Position numbers and translations under genes: made by a program
Origin: Blastocatellia bacterium
Lineage (GTDB): Bacteria; Acidobacteriota; Blastocatellia; Pyrinomonadales; Pyrinomonadaceae
Assembly (NCBI GenBank): GCA_013697915.1
Contig: JACCVY010000012.1
Span: 1 to 37,643 of the forward strand
Direction of reading: 5' to 3'
Length of the DNA: 37,643 nt
Shown here: positions 8,284-16,187 of the stretch, one piece after another
How the letters are laid out: every line of letters starts with the position of its first letter
Numbering within the stretch: the first letter of the stretch is position 1
Notes under the pieces: model-generated
What the model was told of the DNA's origin: nothing
What the model saw: only the letters and a program-made list of their open reading frames with translations
Databases searched by the model: none

Positions 8284-11200
8284 TCAAAATGTCCTGCTGT
8301 TCTTCCTGTCGATCCGATAGCGATCGTAGCGGCACACCGCCGCGAAATCACAAAACCGGCACGTCTTTTTCTTTTCCGAAGGATTGACGTAGAAATGGCC
8401 GGCGCGCATGTGATCGAGAAAGTCCCAAATCTTTGCGACAGCGTTTGCGCGAATCTGTTGCCAGTCGTCTTCTGACATCACGCTGTTGGTGCGGCCGTTG
8501 AGTCCTGAATAATTCAATGCCGCGGCGCGGTGCAGCCCGCGATTGCGCCGCTCGTTGCCGCCGCGAATAACGTAGTAGCCACCACCGGCAATCCGGTGAT
8601 CGGTAAGCAGTAACTTTTCCAGTGCTTCAAGATAAATCGGCAACTGCAGACTGCGTCCCGACTTTATGTCTTCAAGGCTGGCGCCAGACGAAAGTTTGTA
8701 ATCGTAGGCAATCAATGTCTTATCGCTGGCCACGTCGACGCGATCGATTTGCCCGCTAATCTTTAATGTTTCCGTCCCGGTGGCAGTTGTTCTGGTTAGC
8801 TCCAGTGGCTCCGGCCTGGAATTGGGATCGCGGGCCGTTGACCTTGGCCCACCAAACGCAAGTTCAAAATATTCCGGCACAACGCCGGCGGCCGCAGAAT
8901 GTTCCTGAATCTCCAGCTCGTACAACAACACCTGATCCAATAGAATTTTGCGTATCTCGCGATCGATCTTCCAGATTTGCTTGTTGAGCGGCGGCACTAC
9001 GCGCTCATGCTCGTCGAAGACTTCATCGGCGATCCCGGCAAGTTCGTTACGCAGTCCCTCGCAATCAACTTCCGTCAGACGCTCGCCACGATGGCGCTCA
9101 AAAAAACGTCGCAGAATATCGTGCAACAGTTTGCCCGCATCGATTGCCTGAAGATCCAATGCTGCTTCACCCCGCGGCTCGAGCTTCAACACGCGTTGCC
9201 CAAAAAAGCGATAGGCACAGTTGCCATAGACGCCGAGACCGCTGGCGCTTAGCACGTAGTCGGCGCCAAACCGCTGTTGCAACAAAGCAATCAGGTGCGG
9301 ATCGGTGATCTCGCCATCGTATGGACCAAATGATGCGCGCACGCGTTCGTGCTCAATATTAATGCGGCGCAGCGCGGATTTGGTTAGTAGACTTTCGCCG
9401 CGGGCCAGGTCCGACAATTTACTAATACGCGCCTGCGGTAACAGCGGCTGTTTCTCGCCGCGATGCAGGTGACGTTCCTGCTGGCGAACCAGTGCAATAC
9501 CCAGCTCGCTGCTGGTTGAAACTGCCGGCAAATTTTTGCCTTCATAGTCGCGGCGAACGGTTTCCGTGGTGATCGCCAACGGCGCCACTGCGCGCCGCAA
9601 TTCATCTATGTAATAAGAAGCAACAGTTTCCGCGTCGTCTTCCAACAACAGGGGCCGAGTAAGATATAGCCGCTCTGTAGCCCGGCAGGCAGCCTGATAA
9701 AAATAGTGTTCCTCTTTCAGCAGCGTGGCCGGTGAAATGTCTTCCAACGTAATTCCATCGCGTTTGAGACGTTCGCGTTCTTCGTGCGGATAGATCCAAT
9801 CGCGTGACGCGCGCAGCGGAAAGCCGCCCTCGATTAAACCCGCCACAAAGATAGCGCGGAACCGAAGACCGCGGACATCGGTGGCCTCGAGTACCGCCAA
9901 CCCGCCGCGATCCGCGACGCCAAAAACCTGTGACTGTGAACCCAAACAGCGACGCGCTTCTTCGACGAAGGTCGACATCTTTGTTGTCGAGCTCTCACTG
10001 GCGGCGGCAATTTCGATGCTCTTAATCGCCGCAGCAAAAGCGCGACGCAGTGCTTCGAGACTGTTGAAATTGAGCATCGCCTGCGGCAGCTCTTCCTCAC
10101 CGACCAAATTATTTACTCGATGGCCGATTTGCTCGCCGAAACTGAACTGCTCGAACAGGCTCATTAGCGCGCGCCGCAATTCCGCCGGGGCGCCAGCGCG
10201 CGGCAATATTTGCACGCGCGCCGCAAACGCCTGAATTATGAGCGCCGTCCAGGCGAGTGCAGCCGGGTGCACATCGTGCGACGGACGTCTTTTCTTTTCG
10301 ACGTCTTTCTCTTCAATTTTTGCAGTCTCTGCGTTTTCAATTTGATCAGCTTCATCCGCTTCGCGCGCAGATTCAGCGTTGTCAATGTTCAATAGTTCGC
10401 GCGTGGCCGCGGCCGTCGGCAGCTCCTGAATCAATTTGCGCGCCCGCGTCAGCCAATCGCTTACGCGCAAGTCGCTGCCGACATAGGCGAAGGCATTCTC
10501 GAGCGCGTCAGCGTCCCAGATGCCGATTCGGTAACGATTCTTGAGTCGCTCGATTTGTTTCCAGTCGGGCTGTGAACCGTTCTCTGCAAACAAGGCAGAG
10601 CGCTCGGCGTCAAAGGTTGCCGCCAGCCTTTCAACCTCTTTATCGTTCAGGCGAAAGTATTCCGACTTGATCAAGTCGGCGAGGTCGGACGTTCTCGGCG
10701 CAGCATCTTCATCGCGAGAGAGTTCCTCCACAATTGCCAGCAACTTAAGCGCAGCGCGATTCGCCGGAATGTCGCCTGCCTCAAGGCGCAACTCAAGATT
10801 GCATGGCAGCGACTCTTCGCGCATGACGCGTGCAATGGTTTCGGCGTATGCCGCACGCTGGCGTACGACCAGAGCAATGTCAGACAGCTTGAATCCATCA
10901 ACCAAAATCAGTTGTTTGATCTGCTTGGCGATAGTGCGAATTTCGGTGTCGCGATCGCCGCACTCCAGGTATCGGATTTCTCTTGCCGGTTCGCCCTCGG
11001 CGGTTTCTTCGTGGTCCGCAGGGGCAGGCATTTCTTTAGCAGGATTGAAAAGATTTTCGCGCAGCCCAGCGAGCGCGCCGTCCACAGCGATGGAACTTTC
11101 GCCGCTGTGTTTTATTTCAAAGGGTGCGATAGCTTTTAGTTGGTCGATGGTTTGTTGAAAAGGAAGAAAGATCTCCGGATTTCGCTGATCGTTATTCAGA

Positions 11201-12009
11201 TTAACGATCGCCTCGGAAACCTGCGGAATCAGACGTCTCAGGATTTCGCCCTGCACTGGAGTAAAGTCAAAAAAACCGTCCAGCACCAACAGCTTGACGT
11301 TGGGCAGCCAGTCATTCCCTACCGATCGTCCATTAATCTCACCGTCAAGAATTGAAACAGCGCGCAACTGATCGGCGTCCGCGTCGGTGAGGTGATGCCG
11401 ATCGAGCAACTCGCAATAGAGCGAATAGATCAGCGCCACGTCGCTATCGAAATCTACCTGACGCGGAATCAATTGTGAACCAATTCGACGCGCCGGCGCT
11501 TGTTCTTCATCCGCGCCAAGATCAGTAACCCTTCGTGCTACGATCTCTGCGAACTCTTGCGGCCTTTTGCCGGCGCGCTGAATTTCACCAATCAGCGTGG
11601 CAAGGGAATTCACGCAGCCTTCGCGTGCCGCCAGGCGATCGAGCGCTTTCAGTTTGCCTTCATCTGCCAGCCGTCTCAGGATTTGGGAAACCAGACTTCG
11701 CTTCAGTGGAAACTCTTCGCGATCAATCGGCACTCGCGTTGCCAGGCGCCCGCCGGTTTGTTCATCGACGGCAGTTGAGACAATTTTTCTGACGAAGCCA
11801 CGAAAAAGGTAGACGGGGAGTTCGCCCCATAGCCCGGCATTTTGCGCGCCGTCGAGAATTTGTTCAGTGACCAGTTCGAGCAGCGGATGAGAAGCAGCGA
11901 GGTAAAGGAATGTTTCAGACTTGCCTTCGGCGACAAGCTCAGCACACCGCTGGATGAGACGCGAGCGATTGTTGCCGAGGAGAGGACCTAACCAAATTTC
12001 TTTTGACAA
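8284..12009 (-). CDS. addB: AddB-type helicase-nuclease partner subunit
   Basis: This 1241-residue protein is the likely partner of AddA and lies directly upstream of it. The N-terminus lacks a canonical Walker A (GPLLGNNRSRL stands where GxGSGKT would be), so the motor is probably inactive and serves in DNA handling, as in RecC. Helicase-like remnants include VYLFRGFVRKIV, VLDGFFDFTPVQ and IFVAGLIEGGFP. The C-terminal RecB-family nuclease looks intact: GQIDRVD, IAYDYKL and LQLPIYLEAL. A Cys near 931 (YGNCAYRFFGQ) and CRFCDFAAVC near 1217 fit a [4Fe-4S] cluster, a hallmark of AddB. It begins 43 bp after the rmuC stop, suggesting an rmuC-addB-addA operon. Confidence 0.85.
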   Translation of the reverse strand: MSKEIWLGPLLGNNRSRLIQRCAELVAEGKSETFLYLAASHPLLELVTEQILDGAQNAGLWGELPVYLFRGFVRKIVSTAVDEQTGGRLATRVPIDREEFPLKRSLVSQILRRLADEGKLKALDRLAAREGCVNSLATLIGEIQRAGKRPQEFAEIVARRVTDLGADEEQAPARRIGSQLIPRQVDFDSDVALIYSLYCELLDRHHLTDADADQLRAVSILDGEINGRSVGNDWLPNVKLLVLDGFFDFTPVQGEILRRLIPQVSEAIVNLNNDQRNPEIFLPFQQTIDQLKAIAPFEIKHSGESSIAVDGALAGLRENLFNPAKEMPAPADHEETAEGEPAREIRYLECGDRDTEIRTIAKQIKQLILVDGFKLSDIALVVRQRAAYAETIARVMREESLPCNLELRLEAGDIPANRAALKLLAIVEELSRDEDAAPRTSDLADLIKSEYFRLNDKEVERLAATFDAERSALFAENGSQPDWKQIERLKNRYRIGIWDADALENAFAYVGSDLRVSDWLTRARKLIQELPTAAATRELLNIDNAESAREADEADQIENAETAKIEEKDVEKKRRPSHDVHPAALAWTALIIQAFAARVQILPRAGAPAELRRALMSLFEQFSFGEQIGHRVNNLVGEEELPQAMLNFNSLEALRRAFAAAIKSIEIAAASESSTTKMSTFVEEARRCLGSQSQVFGVADRGGLAVLEATDVRGLRFRAIFVAGLIEGGFPLRASRDWIYPHEERERLKRDGITLEDISPATLLKEEHYFYQAACRATERLYLTRPLLLEDDAETVASYYIDELRRAVAPLAITTETVRRDYEGKNLPAVSTSSELGIALVRQQERHLHRGEKQPLLPQARISKLSDLARGESLLTKSALRRINIEHERVRASFGPYDGEITDPHLIALLQQRFGADYVLSASGLGVYGNCAYRFFGQRVLKLEPRGEAALDLQAIDAGKLLHDILRRFFERHRGERLTEVDCEGLRNELAGIADEVFDEHERVVPPLNKQIWKIDREIRKILLDQVLLYELEIQEHSAAAGVVPEYFELAFGGPRSTARDPNSRPEPLELTRTTATGTETLKISGQIDRVDVASDKTLIAYDYKLSSGASLEDIKSGRSLQLPIYLEALEKLLLTDHRIAGGGYYVIRGGNERRNRGLHRAAALNYSGLNGRTNSVMSEDDWQQIRANAVAKIWDFLDHMRAGHFYVNPSEKKKTCRFCDFAAVCRYDRYRIDRKNSRTF

Positions 12010-12052
12010 AACATCGACTCCGAACGTGAGACTCCCGGCAAGAACTGGTGTT

Positions 12053-13456
12053 TCACTCTTTTCCTGTCGCTGCCGTCGCAGCCAGATTATTGGGCGCCTC
12101 TGTCTCAGTTAAGCGCGCGGCTAAGAGTAACGGCGCTTCTATGAGTGCGGTTGCTTCTTCAATTTCGTCGCCCCCGGGTGGCATTTCCTGAACGTCCTTA
12201 AGTCTCCGTTCAATCGTACGAGACTTCCTCGCAGCGTTGTCTATAGTGTTACTTGCTTCATCCAATTTCTTCTTTGTTTTTTCGAGGAGGTCGCCGAATT
12301 TTCCAAATTCCGTTTTGACAGCGCCAAGCAGCTCCCACACTTCACTCGAACGCTTTGCGATTGCCAACGTTCTAAATCCGACCTGTAGGCAATTCAACAA
12401 AGTTGCGAGAGTGGTCGGACCAGTAACCATCACTCGATAGTCCCGGTGAAGGACCTCGCACATTCCCGGACGACTAATGATCTCGGCGAACAATCCTTCT
12501 GTCGGAACATACATAATTCCAAAATCAGTTGTATTCGGGGGATCAAGGTACTTATCGCGGATATTCTTCGCCATCTCTTTGACTCTGCGCTCAAGTTGTT
12601 TGGAAGACTCCTCAATCAATTGGGGATCACATTTGTCGCGAGCGTCAATCAGTCGCTCGTAGTCTTCTTTCGGAAATTTTGCATCGATGGGAAGCAGGAC
12701 TTCCTGCTTGCCACTGCCATCCTGACCCGGCAGTTTTAGCGCGAATTCAACCCTTTCAGTGCTTCCTTTTCTGGTGGCTATATTTTTTTCGTACTGGTTC
12801 GGGGCCATGACTTGTTCGAGCATATTCTCAAGCTGCCACTCCGCCAGAGTTCCTCGAGTCTTGACGTTACTCAGAATGCGCTTCAGATCTCCAACTCCGG
12901 ATGCGAGAGACTGCATTTCTCCGAGGCCCTTATGTACCTGTTCCAAACGCTGCACCACTATGTTGAACGATTCTCCTAACCTCTTTTCGAGAGTACTCTG
13001 AAGTTTTTCATCGACCACCGTTCGCATTTGATCCAGCTTTCGGCTGTTGTCTTCCTGCAACGCTGAAAGCCTTCCTTCTATCGTCGTTCGCATTGTCTCG
13101 AGGCGTCTTTCCGTGGCCTCCGTCAAAACTCCGATTTGTCGGGCAAACGAATCAAGTTGCTGCTTCTGACCCTCCCCAATTTGTGCGATTCGCGTCGAGT
13201 TCGTTTCGCCGGCGGTACGAATGGCCTGCCCTAATTCCTGTCTTGAGTCTTTTGCGACCGAGTTCATCTCCTCTCGGTTACGCGACAGCTCGTCCTTGAT
13301 TGCGGTCTCAATTCTTTGCTGCCCGCTATCAACAACTGTGAGTTTTTCTTTGAGTTCCGCAGAAGAATCTTTGCGGCGTGTTGCCAGCAAAACGATCAAT
13401 AAAACCAGGTTTGCTGCGCCGATCAGGATAAGGATAATGATTAGATTCTCATTCAT
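12053..13456 (-). CDS. rmuC: DNA recombination protein RmuC
   Basis: This 467-residue protein has one N-terminal membrane helix (about residues 5-26, IIILILIGAANLVLLIVLLA), a long coiled coil (about 35-185) and the RmuC domain (about 190-400). Family landmarks are RGTLAEWQLENMLE, LPIDAKFPKEDYERL, DFGIMYVPTEGLFAEI and VTGPTTLATLLNCLQVGFRTLAIAKRS. RmuC proteins are putative nucleases that limit inversions and recombination at short inverted repeats, which is notable in a genome this rich in such repeats. It appears to be the first gene of an rmuC-addB-addA operon. No strong Shine-Dalgarno is visible before the ATG at 13456. Confidence 0.93.
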   Translation of the reverse strand: MNENLIIILILIGAANLVLLIVLLATRRKDSSAELKEKLTVVDSGQQRIETAIKDELSRNREEMNSVAKDSRQELGQAIRTAGETNSTRIAQIGEGQKQQLDSFARQIGVLTEATERRLETMRTTIEGRLSALQEDNSRKLDQMRTVVDEKLQSTLEKRLGESFNIVVQRLEQVHKGLGEMQSLASGVGDLKRILSNVKTRGTLAEWQLENMLEQVMAPNQYEKNIATRKGSTERVEFALKLPGQDGSGKQEVLLPIDAKFPKEDYERLIDARDKCDPQLIEESSKQLERRVKEMAKNIRDKYLDPPNTTDFGIMYVPTEGLFAEIISRPGMCEVLHRDYRVMVTGPTTLATLLNCLQVGFRTLAIAKRSSEVWELLGAVKTEFGKFGDLLEKTKKKLDEASNTIDNAARKSRTIERRLKDVQEMPPGGDEIEEATALIEAPLLLAARLTETEAPNNLAATAATGKE

Positions 13457-13524
13457 AGTTCGTAAGTCTAGCAGATGGTGTTTCGGAAATGAAACAGCGT
13501 CGCGTTAACGGGCTATAGCGTACC

Positions 13525-13667
13525 AAAGAGCGGGGGCAAGCCCGCCTTCCCAACCTGAGAGACTTCCGTTGTCACACATTGATTTACTTTGAAAGCCATT
13601 CAACCAGAAATGAACGCTCGATTGTAATCAGCTTATGGTTGGGAAGGTGGGCTTGCCCCCGCTCTTT
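13525..13667. repeat. MITE-like element with 31-bp inverted repeats (GCGGGGGCAAGCC family)
   Basis: Arms 13525-13555 and 13637-13667 are inverted copies with one mismatch in 31. The element lies between rmuC and the exonuclease gene and ends 10 bp from the exonuclease stop. A shorter relative is at 19521-19599. Apart from this element the 13457-13676 gap shows nothing. Confidence 0.85.
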
Positions 13668-13676
13668 CTGACCGGC

Positions 13677-14705
13677 TCATCGCCCAAAGCAACCAACCAT
13701 CCGCTCATAAACTTTCCGCGTCACGCGCACGTCGTTGAGGTTGTACTCGCGAATCTCTGCAAGTTTTCCCGACTGGTAAAGATCAAAAACCTTGCTACCC
13801 TCGGCTGTGGCTGTCTTGCTTGATTCGATTCCCAGCGCCCAGGCTATGTCGTCGAGACTGACAAAACGCTTCGCGCCCAGCCACCAGTGATGCATCGTGT
13901 CAAATACACCCCGCACCCGAAACTCAGAAAGATCCACCAGCGGCTTGGCCGAGATGCAATGGACCAGGCAGCGCTGAAAAATAAACGGCAAGTCGAAACC
14001 GATCAGGTTATGACCGACCAGTTCATCCGTCTCGCAATCAAAATCTTTCAGCAAATCGAGAAAGGCCAGCAGCGATTTTTTCTCATCCTGCTCAAGGCCG
14101 GCTTCGTCGATGCCAAACACGTGTTCGCTGTGAGGCAACTCCACCCCCAGGTCAATTCCGGCGATCGCTCCCGCGTGCACGGCAATGGAAAGTATGCGGC
14201 CCGAAGCGGCGCTTAGCGACCCCAGTTGATAACAGCGCTCTTCTTCGATCGCGATGTCTTCCAGATATCGTTGCTGTTGTTCCAACCGCATGTTTCCGAG
14301 TTTCCAAAGCCGCTCGAGTTGTGGCCCAACCCGCTCGCGAAAGTCGGCCAGCGTCAACGTCTCAATGTCCATCGTGTAAGCCCGTGGCAGCACCGGATCC
14401 GCATTCTGATGTTCGCGGTATTGCTCGAGGGTGATGGGGCGATACTCGCTGACTACAAACTGCGGGCGCTCTTGATAGGTTTCGAGCGTGCCGGCGATGC
14501 CAAACAAACCGGGCTTAAGCTCTTTCCAGATGTCGAGTGTCTCGCCCCAAATTTTCAACGGCAGCGAGCCGGTCGCGTTGCGCGCGGTGGCGTCGCAAAA
14601 GCGTTTGCCTTGTTGCGTTCGTTTCTCGCGGACTGAGGTGACGACGACCATCAGCCACAACTCTTCGCCCTGCGGCATTTCAGGAATAGGAATGTTGCCT
14701 CTCAT
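13677..14705 (-). CDS. OB-fold plus DnaQ/PolB-type 3'-5' exonuclease
   Basis: The 342-residue protein joins an N-terminal OB-fold nucleic-acid-binding region (about 10-95; ATARNATGSLPLKIWGE then GIAGTLETYQERPQFVV) to a DEDD exonuclease. Exo I is Asp113-Ile-Glu115 (YTMDIETL), Exo II is GHNLIGFD (231-238), and Exo III is Y321NLND325. The OB plus nuclease order recalls YhaM-like single-strand exonucleases, but the catalytic part here is DnaQ-like, not HD. It probably trims single-stranded DNA or RNA ends in the cytoplasm. It is divergent from the MutH-like gene. No strong ribosome site is seen before ATG 14705. The OB call rests on sequence style and is less sure than the exonuclease call. Confidence 0.8.
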   Translation of the reverse strand: MRGNIPIPEMPQGEELWLMVVVTSVREKRTQQGKRFCDATARNATGSLPLKIWGETLDIWKELKPGLFGIAGTLETYQERPQFVVSEYRPITLEQYREHQNADPVLPRAYTMDIETLTLADFRERVGPQLERLWKLGNMRLEQQQRYLEDIAIEEERCYQLGSLSAASGRILSIAVHAGAIAGIDLGVELPHSEHVFGIDEAGLEQDEKKSLLAFLDLLKDFDCETDELVGHNLIGFDLPFIFQRCLVHCISAKPLVDLSEFRVRGVFDTMHHWWLGAKRFVSLDDIAWALGIESSKTATAEGSKVFDLYQSGKLAEIREYNLNDVRVTRKVYERMVGCFGR

Positions 14706-14782
14706 GATTCTGACAAGACTAATTCGGTATTTTGTGCAAGTTCTCTTGCAGCGAACGCAAACTAACGGTTGGCTTTACGTCA

Positions 14783-14811
14783 TTAACGATTGCGAAAGTC
14801 TATTCTATACT
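14783..14811 (+). promoter_or_regulatory. Candidate sigma-70 promoter for the MutH-like gene
   Basis: TTAACG (14783-14788) and TATACT (14806-14811) are spaced 17 nt apart in the 160-bp divergent region, 54 bp before the start codon at 14866. Confidence 0.4.
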
Positions 14812-14837
14812 GTCGCGCGCCGCTAAAGGGTCACTCA

Positions 14838-14858
14838 CCAAACTCAATTTGGTTTTTT
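14838..14858 (+). terminator. Weak terminator-like hairpin in the leader of the MutH-like gene
   Basis: A 5-bp stem CCAAA/TTTGG with a 5-nt loop is followed by six T. It lies between the candidate promoter and the ATG at 14866, so it would act as a leader attenuator if real. The stem is short and AT-rich. Confidence 0.2.
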
Positions 14859-14865
14859 CTTTCCG

Positions 14866-15540
14866 ATGCTGGTAATTCAAACACAAACTTTAACGCGAAC
14901 TGAGGCGCTGCGACGCATCAGGTTGCTTACCGGCAAAGACTTGCGGCCGCTGGCCGATGAGTATGGAATTACAGTATGGAAAAACGGTCACAAGAATAAA
15001 GGCTGGGCGGGGCAGGTGATTGAGCACTATCTCGGGCTGCCGCAAAACTCTTTGCAGGCGCCGGACTTTGGCACCTGGGAGTTGAAAGTTGTGCCGGTAA
15101 TTCCCGGCTTGGAAGGAACGGTGCTCGTCAAAGAATCGATGGCGATAACGATGATCGAGCCGGCCGAAGTCGTCGCCAGCAAATTCAGCGACAGTCATCT
15201 TTACGACAAGCTGCGCAGCATGATTGTAGTGGCGCGAATTTTTCAGGACGTGCAGGAGACGTCGGCTTATTTACATTCAGCCGCCGAGTTTGATCTCGAC
15301 AATCCAGCAATTCGCAGGCAGGTGGAAGCGGACTATGAAACCATTCGCGAAATTATCAGGACGAAGGGTGTGGACGCTTTAACTGGAGACACAGGAAAAT
15401 ATGTGCAGGCGCGCACCAAAGGTCGCGGCCACGGCAGCACCTCGCGAGCGTTTTATGTGCGGCCGGCGTTTGTTGCGCACATTTTGAATTTGCAGAAGCT
15501 GGCATGGATGCCTCAAGTACTGGGTGAGGAAAGCGGGTGA
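14866..15540 (+). CDS. MutH/Sau3AI-family DNA endonuclease
   Basis: The 224-residue protein matches the MutH fold in order: NKGWAGQVIEHYLG, then PDFGTWELKVVPV, then SHLYDKLRSMIVV, then GKYVQARTKGRGHG and FYVRPAFVAHIL. The likely active site is Glu53, Asp67, Glu72 and Lys74, parallel to E. coli MutH Glu56, Asp70, Glu77 and Lys79, although the Asp-to-Glu spacing is 5 rather than 7. MutH nicks unmethylated GATC strands and Sau3AI cuts GATC. No methyltransferase, MutS or MutL is in the window. It is divergent from the exonuclease gene and near rmuC-addBA, so a repair or defence role is plausible. Start chosen at ATG 14866; no strong Shine-Dalgarno. Confidence 0.78.
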   Translation: MLVIQTQTLTRTEALRRIRLLTGKDLRPLADEYGITVWKNGHKNKGWAGQVIEHYLGLPQNSLQAPDFGTWELKVVPVIPGLEGTVLVKESMAITMIEPAEVVASKFSDSHLYDKLRSMIVVARIFQDVQETSAYLHSAAEFDLDNPAIRRQVEADYETIREIIRTKGVDALTGDTGKYVQARTKGRGHGSTSRAFYVRPAFVAHILNLQKLAWMPQVLGEESG

Positions 15541-15554
15541 ACTCAAAAAACACT

Positions 15555-15706
15555 ATCCGCAGATTACGCAGAGTTCACAGATTCAGTCAGAAAAACAAAC
15601 GGTCGAAAGCCTAATTCCCCTTGCACGCGACTCTTCGAATACTCAGCGAATTGGTGTGATGAGTTCTCACTCCTTTTCTTACTGTTATCTGCGGAATCTG
15701 CGGATT
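15555..15706. repeat. Inverted-repeat element (CGCAGATTA family), copy 1
   Basis: ATCCGCAGATTACGCAGA near 15555 is inverted in ATCTGCGGAATCTGCGGAT (15687-15705). The right end overlaps the stop codon of the DUF962 gene. No gene is seen in 15541-15704. Confidence 0.65.
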
Positions 15707-16046
15707 AATGTCTTGTGGTTTTTCCGGAACGCTCAACTTCCGCTTCCATCCGGCCAGTCAGCATCATCCAGATCATCTTGTAGTCGCCCATGAATGACCA
15801 CAGCGGATATTGAAAAGTAGCGGGTTTGTTTTTCTCGATGAAGAAGTGACCAATCCAGGCGGCGCCATAGCCGGGGATGAAAGCGAGCGGAAACAGCCAC
15901 CACTTGCCGATGAAGATGAAGTAGACAACCAGAGCGAGAGCTATCGAGGTACCGACGAGGTGAAGCAGACGAGTGCTTGGCTTGCTGTGTTCCGCCAAAT
16001 AGTGTGGCCAGAACTCGGTGAATGAATTGTATTCTCGTTCAGCCAT
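15705..16046 (-). CDS. DUF962/Mpo1-like membrane protein
   Basis: A 113-residue protein from ATG 16046. It has the family phrases NSFTEFWPHYLAEHSKPSTR, LLHLVGTS, GAAWIGHFFIEKNKPATF and YPLWSFMGDYKM. Two to three hydrophobic segments (about 27-65) mark it as an integral membrane protein. Yeast Mpo1 of this family is an Fe(II)-dependent dioxygenase for 2-hydroxy fatty acid alpha-oxidation, and the conserved His residues fit such metal binding; the bacterial substrate is not known. A TTG one codon upstream is a less likely start. Both ends abut copies of the CGCAGATTA repeat, and the final residues TTRH and the stop lie at or in the repeat edge. Confidence 0.85.
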   Translation of the reverse strand: MAEREYNSFTEFWPHYLAEHSKPSTRLLHLVGTSIALALVVYFIFIGKWWLFPLAFIPGYGAAWIGHFFIEKNKPATFQYPLWSFMGDYKMIWMMLTGRMEAEVERSGKTTRH

Positions 16047-16059
16047 CAAAACTGAAACC

Positions 16060-16167
16060 TTATCCGCAGATTACGCAGATTCCGCAGATTTGGAATGCAC
16101 CCACGACATTGGGGGGCGACTTGTCTGTTTCTTGTTCATCTGCGTAATCCGTGTAATCTGCGGATTA
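16060..16167. repeat. Inverted-repeat element (CGCAGATTA family), copy 2
   Basis: The left arm (16060-16089) has three 9-bp units CCGCAGATT/ACGCAGATT/CCGCAGATT. The right arm (16138-16167) is its imperfect inverse. It occupies most of the gap between the DUF962 and aldo/keto reductase genes. Confidence 0.75.
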
Positions 16168-16187
16168 GCTTGTTTTGTTTAATCAGA

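Noticed and set aside
10541-11158. Plus-strand open frame of 205 codons inside addB
   Set aside because: A Ser/Arg-rich antisense shadow of a conserved protein.
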